Shown: piece by piece, positions 32,868-41,117 of the stretch
Layout of the letters: every line of letters begins with the position of its first letter
Position numbering within the stretch: position 1 is the stretch's first letter
Translations under genes and position numbers: made by a program
Assembly: GCA_028695025.1 (NCBI GenBank)
Contig: JAQVJV010000005.1
Location: 1-48,114, forward strand
From: Candidatus Moraniibacteriota bacterium
GTDB lineage: Bacteria; Patescibacteriota; Minisyncoccia; Moranbacterales; UBA11712
Length of the DNA stretch: 48,114 bases
Direction of reading: 5' to 3'
Notes under the pieces: generated by a model
Told to the model about the DNA's origin: nothing
Database searches by the model: none
The model's input: only the letters and a program-made list of their open reading frames with translations

Positions 32868-33140
32868 ATGCTTTCAAAGGACCTCAAAGAAATTATAGAC
32901 TTGTCCGGCGGGCGGTATATCATTGTCGAAAACGGGAGTCCGAAATATATCGTCATGAATTTCGACGAATATAAGTCGGCTATTTTCGACCGCAAGTCTT
33001 CCGTCCAATCGCTCACTGAAGAGGAGCTGATTGAAAGAATAAACACCGACATTTCCCTCTGGCGGGAAAAACAGGCCGAAGTGGAAAGCGACGCGCTGAT
33101 TGATGAGATCGAGGAGCTGGAAGATATTGAGTATGTGTAA
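32868..33140 (+). CDS. Small protein with Phd/YefM antitoxin-like N-terminus
   Basis: 90 residues. LKEIIDLSGGRYIIVENGSPKYIVMNFDEYKSAI resembles the second half of Phd/YefM antitoxins; the C-terminal half is an acidic helix (TEEELIERINTDISLWREKQ...). No toxin gene is adjacent. Its place between fusA and tuf suggests it is a stable resident of the operon rather than a mobile module. Confidence 0.65.
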   Translation: MLSKDLKEIIDLSGGRYIIVENGSPKYIVMNFDEYKSAIFDRKSSVQSLTEEELIERINTDISLWREKQAEVESDALIDEIEELEDIEYV

Positions 33141-33141
33141 T

Positions 33142-33176
33142 CATGTAACTTGTAACACGCAACATTTTGTTACATG
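33142..33176. repeat. CATGTAAC/GTTACATG palindrome
   Basis: CATGTAAC (33142-33149) pairs with GTTACATG (33169-33176), with TGTAACACGCAAC in the loop. Same word family as 28396-28475. Confidence 0.65.
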
Positions 33177-33199
33177 TTTTGCGTTTCACGAAAAAATCC

Positions 33200-33228
33200 T
33201 TGACATCTCAAAAACCTTGTGATAAATT
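33200..33228 (+). promoter_or_regulatory. Promoter upstream of tuf
   Basis: TTGACA (33200-33205), 17 bases, TAAATT (33223-33228). It gives a leader of about 185 bases. The leader contains a CCCCTTT-AAAA-AAAGGGG hairpin (~33255-33274) and an AAAGTAT/ATACTTT hairpin (~33303-33321). Confidence 0.8.
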
Positions 33229-33420
33229 TTTATAAGTAAGAAATCCCCTCTTGATCCCCTTTAAAAAAAGGGGGAAAACGGGCGGACTGGACAAAAAATA
33301 AAAAGTATCCTACAATACTTTCACCAACTCAAAACGTATAATTTAATAAACTTCTAATAAAAAACGAATTTGCACAAATTCGAAGTTATGATTTGGGCGG
33401 ATTCGCAAGATAAAAAGAAT

Positions 33421-34614
33421 ATGGCAGCAGCAGTTTTTGAACGAACCAAACCGCACGTAAACGTCGGAACCATTGGACACGTCGACCACGGAAAAACTAC
33501 TCTTACCGCGGCTATTTTGCATGTCTTGAGCTTTTTGGGACAAGCCAAAGAAAAGCCGGTGGATGAAATCGACAAAGCGCCGGAAGAGCGCGAGCGCGGA
33601 ATCACCATCGCGACCGCCCATTGCGAATACGAATCCGAAAAGCGGCATTACGCCCACGTGGACTGTCCGGGACATGCTGACTACATCAAAAACATGATCA
33701 CTGGCGCCGCCCAGATGGACGGAGCTATTTTGGTCGTTTCCGCGACTGACGGCCCGATGCCGCAGACCCGCGAGCATATTCTTCTCGCCCGCCAAGTGGG
33801 TGTGCCGGCAATCGTCGTTTTCCTCAACAAGGTTGATATGGTGGATGATCCGGAACTCGTTGATCTTGTGGAAGCGGAAGTGCGCGAGCTTCTCACCCAA
33901 TATGAATTCGACGGCGACAATGCCTCTGTCATCCGCGGTTCAGCCTTGAAGGCTCTTGAATCCGGAAGCAAAGATGATGAAGCGGCCAAGCCGATCATCG
34001 ATCTCATTGCCGCGCTTGACGAAAAAATTCCGGAGCCGGTGCGCGACGTCGACAAGCCTTATCTCATGCCGATCGAAGATATTTTCTCCATTGAAGGACG
34101 CGGAACCGTGGTTACGGGAAGGATCGAAAGAGGCATCGTGAATGTGAACGACGAAGTGGAAATCGTGGGTCTTCGCCCGACAACGAAAACGATTGTTACC
34201 GGAATTGAAATGTTCAACAAGACTCTTGACAAGGGTCAAGCGGGCGACAACGCGGGAGTTCTCCTTCGCGGAACCAAAAAAGATGATGTTGAGCGCGGAC
34301 AAGTTCTTGCAAAGCCGGGGTCAATCACTCCGCACACTGAATTTGAAACCGAAGTCTATATTCTCACCAAAGATGAAGGCGGACGCCATACCCCGTTTTT
34401 CAAAGGGTACAAGCCGCAGTTCTATATCCGCACCACGGATGTGACTGGGGATGTGACCCTTCCGGAAGGAACAGAAATGGTGATGCCTGGCGACACGGTG
34501 AACCTTGGCGTGAAGCTGATGGCGCCGGTCGCGATGGAAGAAGGGATGAGATTCGCTATCCGCGAAGGTGGAAAGACGGTGGGTGCCGGAGTAGTGACAA
34601 AGATTACGAAATAA
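33421..34614 (+). CDS. tuf: Elongation factor Tu
   Basis: 397 residues from the ATG at 33421 ([21 protein letters not shown]), the normal EF-Tu length; the 17 extra codons in the track are unlike the family. Motifs [50 protein letters not shown] and the C-terminal [36 protein letters not shown]. It delivers aminoacyl-tRNA. Own promoter. Internal Shine-Dalgarno site weak. Confidence 0.97.
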   Translation: MAAAVFERTKPHVNVGTIGHVDHGKTTLTAAILHVLSFLGQAKEKPVDEIDKAPEERERGITIATAHCEYESEKRHYAHVDCPGHADYIKNMITGAAQMDGAILVVSATDGPMPQTREHILLARQVGVPAIVVFLNKVDMVDDPELVDLVEAEVRELLTQYEFDGDNASVIRGSALKALESGSKDDEAAKPIIDLIAALDEKIPEPVRDVDKPYLMPIEDIFSIEGRGTVVTGRIERGIVNVNDEVEIVGLRPTTKTIVTGIEMFNKTLDKGQAGDNAGVLLRGTKKDDVERGQVLAKPGSITPHTEFETEVYILTKDEGGRHTPFFKGYKPQFYIRTTDVTGDVTLPEGTEMVMPGDTVNLGVKLMAPVAMEEGMRFAIREGGKTVGAGVVTKITK

Positions 34615-34628
34615 GCCTTTTCCATATT

Positions 34629-34727
34629 CTCCCCTCCTGAAAAAGGAGGGGAGTTAGAGATGAAATATTGTTTCTTGAAAGACAGTATTTCGCCTCTAAC
34701 TCTCTCGATTTATATTTAGAGAAGGGT
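34629..34727. repeat. Composite hairpin element after tuf
   Basis: Three hairpins in a row. CTCCCCTCCT pairs with AGGAGGGGAG (34629-34653). GAGTTAGAG and GAAATATTGT pair with ACAGTATTTC and CTCTAACTC (34651-34702). Then TCTC pairs with GAGA. No T tract follows the first stem, so it is not a classic terminator. Nested palindromes of this kind often prove to be small repeat elements. Confidence 0.65.
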
Positions 34728-34757
34728 AGAAAAATTACAGTAATGCGAATTTAAAAA

Positions 34758-35102
34758 ATGGCAACCAAGAAACAGCCGGAAGAAAAATCCGAAGAGGTAA
34801 AACCAAGAATAAGGATCAAGATCAAGGCCTACGATCACAAAGTGATTGATCGGAGTGCCCGCCAGATCGTTGAAACTGCCGAAAGGACAGGAGCGGATAT
34901 TGCCGGTCCGGTGCCCTTGCCGACCCAGATCAAGAAATACACGGTCAACAAGTCCAGCTTTGTTCACAAAGATGCGCGGGACCAGTATGAAATGAGAATT
35001 CACAAGAGACTCATTGATATTTTCAGCCCGACACCGAAAACGATTGACAGTCTCACAAATCTTGATTTGCCGGCGGGTGTGGATGTTGAGATAAAGATGT
35101 AA
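34758..35102 (+). CDS. rpsJ: Ribosomal protein uS10
   Basis: 114 residues, about ten longer than usual through a charged N-terminal extension ([17 protein letters not shown]). The core [39 protein letters not shown] is canonical. First gene of the S10 block. Dense small hairpins separate it from rplC. Confidence 0.97.
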   Translation: MATKKQPEEKSEEVKPRIRIKIKAYDHKVIDRSARQIVETAERTGADIAGPVPLPTQIKKYTVNKSSFVHKDARDQYEMRIHKRLIDIFSPTPKTIDSLTNLDLPAGVDVEIKM

Positions 35103-35218
35103 TGTTCGGTGATCAAGGATCAGCGAACAGTGATCAGTAAAAATTGTTTAGTTAAAACTAATTTAAGTCCCATTCGGGGATACTGAACTAGTCGAAAAAA
35201 CTTTTTAGGAAGTTTTGG

Positions 35219-35239
35219 CTGGATTTGGTCCAGTTTTTT
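35219..35239 (+). terminator. Weak terminator-like hairpin before rplC
   Basis: CTGGA, loop TTTGG, TCCAG, then six Ts (35234-35239), 17 bases before the rplC ATG. The stem is only five strong pairs. In an operon spacer it might reduce read-through rather than end transcription. An AAAACTT/AAGTTTT hairpin lies just upstream. Confidence 0.5.
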
Positions 35240-35255
35240 ATTTAGAATAATCGCG

Positions 35256-35846
35256 ATGAAATTTATACTCGGAAAAAAACTTGGAATGACGACGATATAC
35301 GACGGGCAGAAAGGTGCGCAAAATGTGACGCTGGTTGAATGTTTGCCGAATGCGGTGACACAAATGAGAAGCGCCGAAAAAGACAAATATGAAGCTGTTC
35401 AAATTGGTTTGAAAAAAGAGAATATCAAGGATAAAAAGACGAAATCCGCAAAGAAAAATTTCCATAAGATAAAAGAATTCAAAGCCGAAGCGAAAGAATT
35501 GAAGGCTGGCGATGAAATCAAGATTGACCAATTCGAAGTGGGCGACAAAGTGAAAGTTTCCGGAACCACAAAGGCCAAAGGGTTTCAAGGTGTGGTGAAA
35601 AGGCACGGTTTTGCGGGGTCTCCCAAGACGCACGGACACAAGCATGACCTCCGGGCTCCCGGTTCAATCGGTTCATCTTTTCCGGAACATGTGATGAAAG
35701 GAAAGAGAATGGCCGGACGGATGGGCGGCGGACGTTCCACTGTCCGAAATTTGAAAATCGTGGAAATTGATAAGGAAAATAATATTTTGTTTCTCAAAGG
35801 CGCGGTTCCGGGGGTGAAGGGGAGGATTGTTGAGGTGGTTGGTTAG
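35256..35846 (+). CDS. rplC: Ribosomal protein uL3
   Basis: 196 residues. MKFILGKKLGMTTIYDG at the start and the long loop region GFQGVVKRHGFAGSPKTHGHKHDLRAPGSIGS (peptidyl-transferase approach) followed by GKRMAGRMGGGRSTVRNLKIVEID. Somewhat shorter than E. coli L3 (209). Confidence 0.97.
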   Translation: MKFILGKKLGMTTIYDGQKGAQNVTLVECLPNAVTQMRSAEKDKYEAVQIGLKKENIKDKKTKSAKKNFHKIKEFKAEAKELKAGDEIKIDQFEVGDKVKVSGTTKAKGFQGVVKRHGFAGSPKTHGHKHDLRAPGSIGSSFPEHVMKGKRMAGRMGGGRSTVRNLKIVEIDKENNILFLKGAVPGVKGRIVEVVG

Positions 35847-35932
35847 AAATTTGAAATTTTTAATTTGAAATTTGAAATGAATTTGAAAATTTAAAATTAT
35901 AAAATTGATTTTAAATTTAAAATTTCAAATTT
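35847..35932. repeat. Palindromic AAATTTGAAATTT-word spacer (rplC-rplD)
   Basis: AAATTTGAAATTT (35847-35859) is the exact complement of AAATTTCAAATTT (35920-35932). The inside is filled with degenerate copies of the same word. It begins at the base after the rplC stop codon and ends 12 bases before the rplD start. Confidence 0.8.
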
Positions 35933-35944
35933 AGAATTTATAAA

Positions 35945-36583
35945 ATGAAGTATTCCGTCCACAATTTGAAAGGAGAGAAAGTGAAAGACATCGAATTGTC
36001 CGAGGGCATTTTCGGCTTGAAGGAAAACGACGCGCTTCTCCATCAGGTTTATGTTTCCCAATACTCCAACCAGCGCCAGGTTTTGGCCCATACCAAGGAT
36101 CGCGCCGAACGGGCCGGATCCGGAAAAAAACCGTGGCGGCAAAAAGGAACCGGAAGAGCGCGGGTCGGATCGGTCCGGACTCCGGTTTGGAGAAAAGGCG
36201 GTATTGTTTTCGGGCCGACCAAAGATCGCAATTTCAAGCGCGATGTGCCGAAAAAAATGGGACAGAGGGCTCTTGCGGTGGCTCTTAGCGGAAAAGTAAA
36301 AGACAAAGAATTGATTTTGGTGGATAGTCTTGTGATGGCTGACGCGAAAACGAAAGCCATGGACGAAGCGATGAAAAATCTCAAGATCAGCGGAAAAGTT
36401 TTGATCGGTTTTTCGGAGAAAGAGGGTGATGTGAAGCGGGCGAGCCGAAATTTGCCAAAGGCGATGAATATCGACTCCAAAAATCTCAATGTGTTCGATG
36501 TTTTGAACCACAAGTTTCTCGTTTTGAGCGAAGAGGGAGTGAAGTTTTTGGAAGATAAATATAAATCGGCTAAAAAGCAATGA
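35945..36583 (+). CDS. rplD: Ribosomal protein uL4
   Basis: 212 residues. RAGSGKKPWRQKGTGRARVGSVRTPVWRKGGIVFGP is the conserved tunnel loop; DVLNHKFLVLSEEGVKFLE ends it. In other bacteria L4 also represses the S10 operon by attenuation, but no E. coli-type S10 leader is evident here. Confidence 0.96.
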   Translation: MKYSVHNLKGEKVKDIELSEGIFGLKENDALLHQVYVSQYSNQRQVLAHTKDRAERAGSGKKPWRQKGTGRARVGSVRTPVWRKGGIVFGPTKDRNFKRDVPKKMGQRALAVALSGKVKDKELILVDSLVMADAKTKAMDEAMKNLKISGKVLIGFSEKEGDVKRASRNLPKAMNIDSKNLNVFDVLNHKFLVLSEEGVKFLEDKYKSAKKQ

Positions 36584-36660
36584 ACAAAGAGCAACGATCA
36601 AAGATCAACGGACTCCTAAAATTATTTGTTCACTGATCTTTGATCATTGACCACTGAAGA
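36584..36660. repeat. GATCAAAGATCA palindrome spacer (rplD-rplW)
   Basis: GATCAAAGATCA (36596-36607) pairs perfectly with TGATCTTTGATC (36634-36645), inside a longer imperfect palindrome (GAACAAAGAGCAAC on the left, ATTTGTTCAC on the right). The whole spacer closely matches the rpsC-rplP spacer. Confidence 0.85.
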
Positions 36661-36663
36661 AAT

Positions 36664-37161
36664 ATGGGCATTTTTGATAAAATTCTAGGAAAAGAAGAAA
36701 AGGAAGAAAAAAAACCGGCAAAAACCGAGAAGAAAACCGAGGTTAAAAAAGAAAAACCTGCGGATATTGTGTCTGAAAAGAAAGAGGTAGCAAAAAAAGA
36801 AGAGCCGAAGAAATCTAAAAAGAAACCGGAAGTAAAGAAAGAAACCAAAGCGCGAAAAGTGTCCAAAAAAGATGAAAATATTGCGCATAAGGTGCTTTTT
36901 GAAAATATTCTTTCCGAGAAATCAACGATGATGGCCGCAGAGAACAAATATGCGTTCAAGGTGGATAAAAAATCAGGAAAGAACCAGATCAAAGAAGCAG
37001 TGGAAGGATATTATGGAGTGCAGGTAACTGGGGTGAATACGATAAAGATCCATCCGAAGAAAAGAATTCACGGACGGACAATTGGATGGAAGAAAGGTTA
37101 CAAAAAGGCAATCGTGACGCTTCGGGAAGGAGATACGATTACAGCGGTGGAAGGCGTGTAA
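36664..37161 (+). CDS. rplW: Ribosomal protein uL23 with long charged N-terminal extension
   Basis: 165 residues against a usual ~95. The first ~70 residues are Lys/Glu-rich low complexity (KKPAKTEKKTEVKKEKPADI...) after MGIFDKILGKEE. The L23 core follows: ILSEKSTMMAAENKYAFKV, IKEAVEGYYGVQVTGVNTIKIHPKKRIHGRTIGWKKGYKKAIVTL. L23 sits at the tunnel exit and docks SRP and trigger factor, so the extension may add contacts there. Confidence 0.95.
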   Translation: MGIFDKILGKEEKEEKKPAKTEKKTEVKKEKPADIVSEKKEVAKKEEPKKSKKKPEVKKETKARKVSKKDENIAHKVLFENILSEKSTMMAAENKYAFKVDKKSGKNQIKEAVEGYYGVQVTGVNTIKIHPKKRIHGRTIGWKKGYKKAIVTLREGDTITAVEGV

Positions 37162-37245
37162 ATTGCATTGAACAAGGATCAAGGAACAGTGATCAATAAT
37201 TAATTTTAAAATATCGTTCTCTGTTTCATAAGCTATTGAATATAT

Positions 37246-38073
37246 ATGCCAGTTAAGATTTATAAAAAAACCAGTCCGGGAAGGCGGCAGATGTCGGTGA
37301 ATAAGCTCGACAAGAATTTTGATGATCCGGAAAAAAGCCTCACCAAATTTTCAAAGCGCCGGAAAGGGCGGGCCAAAGGAACGATTTCCGTGCGTCACAA
37401 AGGAGGCGGACACAAGCGGCTCTACCGCCAGATTGATTTCAAGATGGATAAGATCGGAGTTCCGGCAATTGTTGACCGAATCGAGAAAGATCCGAACCGT
37501 AGCGCCTGCATCGCCCTTCTCAAATATAACGACGGGGAAAAAAGATACAATGTGGCTGTTGAAGGAATGAAAGAAGGAGTGAAAGTGACAACGGCCGAAA
37601 AAGCCAATGTCCGGGTCGGAAACCGGCTTATGATCAAAAATATTCCAGTGGGAACACAGGTGTGCCTCGTGGAAATGTTTCCGGGAAAAGGGGCGCAGCT
37701 TGCCCGTTCAGCGGGTTCTTCGGTTACCCCTATGTCGGTTGAAGGAAACATGGCCCAGATCAAACTGGCTTCAGGTGAAATCAGGAAGGTGAGCGGGAAT
37801 TGTTATGCGACTGTCGGACAAGTAAGCAATTATCTGCACAATACGGTGATAATCGGAAAAGCGGGAAGATCGCGCTGGTTGGGAGTTCGTCCCACCGTCC
37901 GCGGAACAGTGATGAACCCGATTGACCATCCGCACGGAGGCGGTGAAGGCCGCCAGGGAATCGGACTCAAACATCCGAAGACCCCGTGGGGAAAGCCGGC
38001 GCTTGGAAAGAAAACCCGAAAGAAGCATAAGTATTCGAATAAGTTTATCGTTAAAGGAAGAAAGAAGAAGTAA
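37246..38073 (+). CDS. rplB: Ribosomal protein uL2
   Basis: 275 residues, standard length. MPVKIYKKTSPGRRQMSV, HKGGGHKRLYRQIDF and the peptidyl-transferase region GRSRWLGVRPTVRGTVMNPIDHPHGGGEGR. The spacer before it holds a single arm of the gatcaaggatcaaggaacagtgatcaa word. Confidence 0.98.
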   Translation: MPVKIYKKTSPGRRQMSVNKLDKNFDDPEKSLTKFSKRRKGRAKGTISVRHKGGGHKRLYRQIDFKMDKIGVPAIVDRIEKDPNRSACIALLKYNDGEKRYNVAVEGMKEGVKVTTAEKANVRVGNRLMIKNIPVGTQVCLVEMFPGKGAQLARSAGSSVTPMSVEGNMAQIKLASGEIRKVSGNCYATVGQVSNYLHNTVIIGKAGRSRWLGVRPTVRGTVMNPIDHPHGGGEGRQGIGLKHPKTPWGKPALGKKTRKKHKYSNKFIVKGRKKK

Positions 38074-38088
38074 TAAACGCTAAATAAT

Positions 38089-38418
38089 ATGTCGAGATCA
38101 CTCAAAAAGGGTCCCTATGTGGACGAAAAATTGCTCAAGAAGCTGGCTGATAAAAAGCCGGGGGACAAGACCGTCATCAAGACATGGTCGCGTTCTTCAA
38201 CGGTTGTTCCGGAAATGGTCGGGTTCACTTTTGGAGTTCACAATGGAAGAGAGCATATTTCAGTTTTCATAACAGAAGAAATGGTCGGCCACAAATTGGG
38301 CGAATTTTCCCTGACCCGCAAGTTTGTCCGTCATGGTGGAAAGATGCAGAAGGAACAGGAAGCGGCGGCCAAAGCCAAGGCGGCCGAAGTGTCAAAGGCG
38401 GCAAAAGCCAGTAAGTAA
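38089..38418 (+). CDS. rpsS: Ribosomal protein uS19
   Basis: 109 residues. [67 protein letters not shown] are canonical. The last ~20 residues are an Ala/Lys tail ([19 protein letters not shown]) beyond the usual end. Confidence 0.97.
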   Translation: MSRSLKKGPYVDEKLLKKLADKKPGDKTVIKTWSRSSTVVPEMVGFTFGVHNGREHISVFITEEMVGHKLGEFSLTRKFVRHGGKMQKEQEAAAKAKAAEVSKAAKASK

Positions 38419-38424
38419 AATAAT

Positions 38425-38474
38425 ACAAATCCGCGAATCTGCATAAGATCCGCATCATTAGTGTTATATTTATG
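38425..38474. repeat. ACAAATCCGCGAAT-type spacer with shared start module (rpsS-rplV)
   Basis: TACAAATCCGCGAATCTGCAT, then GCATAAGAT.CGCATCATTAGTGTTATATTTATG. The last 34 bases match the spacer before rplX at all but one position. The final 17 (TTAGTGTTATATTTATG, including the start codon) also precede rpmC. Confidence 0.8.
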
Positions 38475-39014
38475 ATTGTTTCAGCCAAGCTCAAAAATTT
38501 ACGCAAGTCTCCCCGGAAAGTCCGGCTGGTTTCGAGTTTCCTTAGGGGAATGGACACTGACAAAGCGCAAAGCCAGCTCAAGTTTTTGGTGAAAGGGTCA
38601 GCTCCCCACTTTGAAAAACTGCTTTCAAGCGCGGTTGCCAATGCGGAAAACAATTTTGGCCTTGACAAAAACAATTTATACATAAAAGATATAATAGTTG
38701 ATGAAGGTCCGAAACTGAAGAGATGGCTTCCGCGGGCGCATGGACGGGCGACATTGCTTCTCAAAAGGACTTGCAGCGTGGAGATTGTCCTTGATGAAAA
38801 AGTGAAAGGCAAAGGGCGGAAAAAAGTGGCCAAACAGGAAATCAAAGATGTGAAAAAAACGGGAGTTGAGGAAAAAATCGGAAAAGAAGAAGCAAAAGAA
38901 GAGAAAAAAGAATTAGCCAAGGAGAAAGAATCAAAAGAATTCACGGATGAAAAGAAGAAGGGCGCGGGAGACAAGGGGATCCTCAAAAAAGTGTTTAGGA
39001 GAAAAAGCATGTAA
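38472..39014 (+). CDS. rplV: Ribosomal protein uL22 with charged C-terminal extension
   Basis: 180 residues against a usual ~110. Core: IVSAKLKNLRKSPRKVRLVSSFLRG...FEKLLSSAVANAENNF...LPRAHGRATLLLKRTCSVEIVLDEK. After ~115 residues a Lys/Glu-rich tail follows (KKTGVEEKIGKEEAKEEKKE...) ending RRKSM. Similar in composition to the rplW extension. Confidence 0.95.
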   Translation: MIVSAKLKNLRKSPRKVRLVSSFLRGMDTDKAQSQLKFLVKGSAPHFEKLLSSAVANAENNFGLDKNNLYIKDIIVDEGPKLKRWLPRAHGRATLLLKRTCSVEIVLDEKVKGKGRKKVAKQEIKDVKKTGVEEKIGKEEAKEEKKELAKEKESKEFTDEKKKGAGDKGILKKVFRRKSM

Positions 39015-39026
39015 TTTCAAAGAATT

Positions 39027-39668
39027 ATGGGCCAGAAAGTCAATCCAAAAGGAATAAGGATCGGAATCACGAGCGATTGGAAATCGCGCTGGTTTTCCAA
39101 GAAAAATTTTTCCAAACAGCTCAAAGAAGACGTGGAAATCAGGAAACTGGTTTTTGAAAAGCTCAAAAATGCGGCAGTGGGAAGCGTTGAAGTGGAACGT
39201 TCAGTCGGTTCAATCTTGATTTTGATCAAGTCGGCGCGGCCGGGAATCATCATCGGACGCGGCGGAACCGGAATGGAAGATATCAAAAAGGCTATCAAGG
39301 ACGAATTTTTCCGGCAGAAGAAGGTGAATCTCAAGGTGGAAGTGGAAGAAATCAAGAATATGGAAGAAAATGCGATGGTGATCGCGCAGAATGTGGCCGA
39401 GCAACTGGAAAAAAGAATTCCTTTCCGGCGGGTGCTGAAAACCACTCTCGACCGGATGATGGAAAACAAGCGGATCAATGGAATCAAAGTTGAAATTTCC
39501 GGACGGTTGGGCGGAGCGGATATGTCCCGGCGTGAATGGCTTTCGAAAGGCAATTTGCCGCTTCACACTCTGCGGGCGGATATCGATTTTGCGAAAGCAG
39601 TTGCTCGAACTACTTATGGAGTGATCGGAGTGAAAGTTTGGGTGAATAGGGGGGAGAAATTTGAATGA
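39027..39668 (+). CDS. rpsC: Ribosomal protein uS3
   Basis: 213 residues. MGQKVNPKGIRIGITSDWKSRWF, KH-domain SARPGIIIGRGGTGMEDIKKAI, and SGRLGGADMSRREWLSKGNLPLHTLRADIDFA. 12 bases after rplV. Confidence 0.97.
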   Translation: MGQKVNPKGIRIGITSDWKSRWFSKKNFSKQLKEDVEIRKLVFEKLKNAAVGSVEVERSVGSILILIKSARPGIIIGRGGTGMEDIKKAIKDEFFRQKKVNLKVEVEEIKNMEENAMVIAQNVAEQLEKRIPFRRVLKTTLDRMMENKRINGIKVEISGRLGGADMSRREWLSKGNLPLHTLRADIDFAKAVARTTYGVIGVKVWVNRGEKFE

Positions 39669-39669
39669 A

Positions 39670-39746
39670 CAAAGAACAATGATCAAAGATCAATAGACTG
39701 CTAGATAAATATTGTTCACTGATCTTTGGCCATTGATCGCTGAAAT
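39670..39746. repeat. GATCAAAGATCA palindrome spacer (rpsC-rplP)
   Basis: CAAAGATCA (39684-39692) pairs with TGATCTTTG (39720-39728). The sequence is a near copy of the rplD-rplW spacer, including TTGTTCACTGATCTTTG. Confidence 0.8.
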
Positions 39747-39749
39747 ATT

Positions 39750-40157
39750 ATGTTGATGCCGAAGAAAGTAAAACATAGGAAACACCAGCGCGGAGGAAAG
39801 ATCCGGGGAAATGCCAAGCGGGGAACCGAAGTGAGTTTCGGAAGCGTCGGGCTCAAGTCTCTGGAAACCGGCCTTGTTTCTTCGCGGCAGATTGAGGCGG
39901 CCCGCCGGGCCATGACCAGATATGTCCAGCGCGGAGGAAAGATTTGGATCCGTATTTTTCCGGACAAGCCGATGACCAAGAAAGGGGCGGAAACTCCGAT
40001 GGGAAAAGGAAAAGGGACGGTGGATCATTTCGTGGCGGTGGTGAAGCCGGGCCGGATCATATTTGAAATGGACGGAGTGGCGCATAATATAGCCAAGCAA
40101 GCCATGAAATTGGCAGGAGACAAATTGAATGTGAAGACGCGAGTGGAAGAAAGGTAA
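39750..40157 (+). CDS. rplP: Ribosomal protein uL16
   Basis: 135 residues. [76 protein letters not shown] are canonical. It binds the A-site region of 23S rRNA. Confidence 0.97.
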   Translation: MLMPKKVKHRKHQRGGKIRGNAKRGTEVSFGSVGLKSLETGLVSSRQIEAARRAMTRYVQRGGKIWIRIFPDKPMTKKGAETPMGKGKGTVDHFVAVVKPGRIIFEMDGVAHNIAKQAMKLAGDKLNVKTRVEER

Positions 40158-40164
40158 TATAAAG

Positions 40165-40181
40165 TTAGTGTTATATTTATG
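40165..40181 (+). promoter_or_regulatory. 17-base start module before rpmC
   Basis: TTAGTGTTATATTTATG, where the last three bases are the rpmC start codon. The identical string ends at the starts of rplV (38458-38474) and rplX (41101-41117). It has no Shine-Dalgarno motif, so it may be a translation-initiation context or a repeat end. Confidence 0.6.
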
Positions 40182-40367
40182 AAAGCGAAAGAAATCAGGG
40201 AAAAAAATGAAAATGAGCTCAAGAAAGATTTGGTTGAAATGAGGAACAAACTGGCCAAAATGCGGTTTGATATTTCCGGAAAGCAAGTGAAGAACCACCG
40301 GGAGTTTCGCAAGCTCAAGAAAGACATCGCTCGGATACTCACAATTCTCAAGACGCAAAAAACCTAA
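40179..40367 (+). CDS. rpmC: Ribosomal protein uL29
   Basis: 62 residues. MKAKEIREKNENELKKDLVEMRNKLAKMRFDISGKQVKNHREFRKLKKDIARILTIL is a standard two-helix L29. Between rplP and rpsQ as expected. Confidence 0.95.
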   Translation: MKAKEIREKNENELKKDLVEMRNKLAKMRFDISGKQVKNHREFRKLKKDIARILTILKTQKT

Positions 40368-40384
40368 GAAGAATTATATTTTTT

Positions 40385-40639
40385 ATGGAAAAGAAGGCAA
40401 ATAACAATTCAGCAAAGAAGTTTTTGGAAGGGGTTGTCGTGAGCGGCAAGATGGACAAAACGGCTGTGGTGGCAGTGAATATTTTCAAGGCGCACCCGAA
40501 ATATTTGAAGCGATATCTCTCAACCAAGAAATACAAGGCTCATGATCCGGAGAATCGCGCGAAGGTCGGGGAGAAAGTGAAAATCAGGGAAACGCGCCCG
40601 ATGAGCAAGAGAAAGAAATGGGAAATAATTTATGAATAG
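40385..40639 (+). CDS. rpsQ: Ribosomal protein uS17
   Basis: 84 residues. [46 protein letters not shown], then [20 protein letters not shown]. Normal OB-fold S17. Confidence 0.96.
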   Translation: MEKKANNNSAKKFLEGVVVSGKMDKTAVVAVNIFKAHPKYLKRYLSTKKYKAHDPENRAKVGEKVKIRETRPMSKRKKWEIIYE

Positions 40640-40647
40640 GGAATAGC

Positions 40648-41013
40648 ATGATTCAAGCTGAGACAAAATTGAAAGTAGCTGACAACAGCGGCGCCAAAAT
40701 GATCGAATGTTTCAAGGTGCTTGGCGGAACGCGCAGGCGTTATGCCCAAATCGGAGACGTTATTGTAGCTTCGGTTAAATCGGCGGAGCCGCGGTCGGCA
40801 GTCAAGAAAAAAGCGGTGGTGAAAGCAGTAATTGTGAGGCAGAAAAAATCTTTCCGGAGAAAAGACGGTTCATATATCCGCTTTGACGAAAATGCCGCAG
40901 TGATTGTGGACGGAAAAGACCCGAAAGGAACCCGCATTTTCGGACCGATTGCAAGAGAAATCCGGGATAGAGGTTTCATGAAGATTGTATCTCTCGCGCC
41001 GGAAGTCTGGTAG
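40648..41013 (+). CDS. rplN: Ribosomal protein uL14
   Basis: 121 residues. [48 protein letters not shown] and [28 protein letters not shown]. Standard. AGGGAA lies upstream of the start. Confidence 0.98.
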   Translation: MIQAETKLKVADNSGAKMIECFKVLGGTRRRYAQIGDVIVASVKSAEPRSAVKKKAVVKAVIVRQKKSFRRKDGSYIRFDENAAVIVDGKDPKGTRIFGPIAREIRDRGFMKIVSLAPEVW

Positions 41014-41017
41014 ATAG

Positions 41018-41117
41018 AAATACAAATCCGCGAATATGCGAATCCTGAACTAACATTCGCGCCATTCGCAAATTCGTGTATTTGCATAAGATTCGCATCA
41101 TTAGTGTTATATTTATG
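41018..41117. repeat. Nested ACAAATCCGCGAAT palindrome plus start module (rplN-rplX)
   Basis: AAATACA (41018-41024) pairs with TGTATTT (41077-41083), GCGAAT (41030-41035) with ATTCGC (41064-41069), and GCGAAT (41038-41043) with ATTCGC (41055-41060): a perfectly nested set. The last 34 bases copy the end of the rpsS-rplV spacer. Confidence 0.8.

Noticed and set aside
32868-33140. Toxin-antitoxin module between fusA and tuf
   Set aside because: Only a Phd-like protein is present; no toxin ORF is found on either strand nearby.
33255-33274. CCCCTTT-AAAA-AAAGGGG hairpin considered as a terminator before tuf
   Set aside because: It lies downstream of the tuf promoter and is followed by GAAAAC rather than a T tract; treated as part of the tuf leader.
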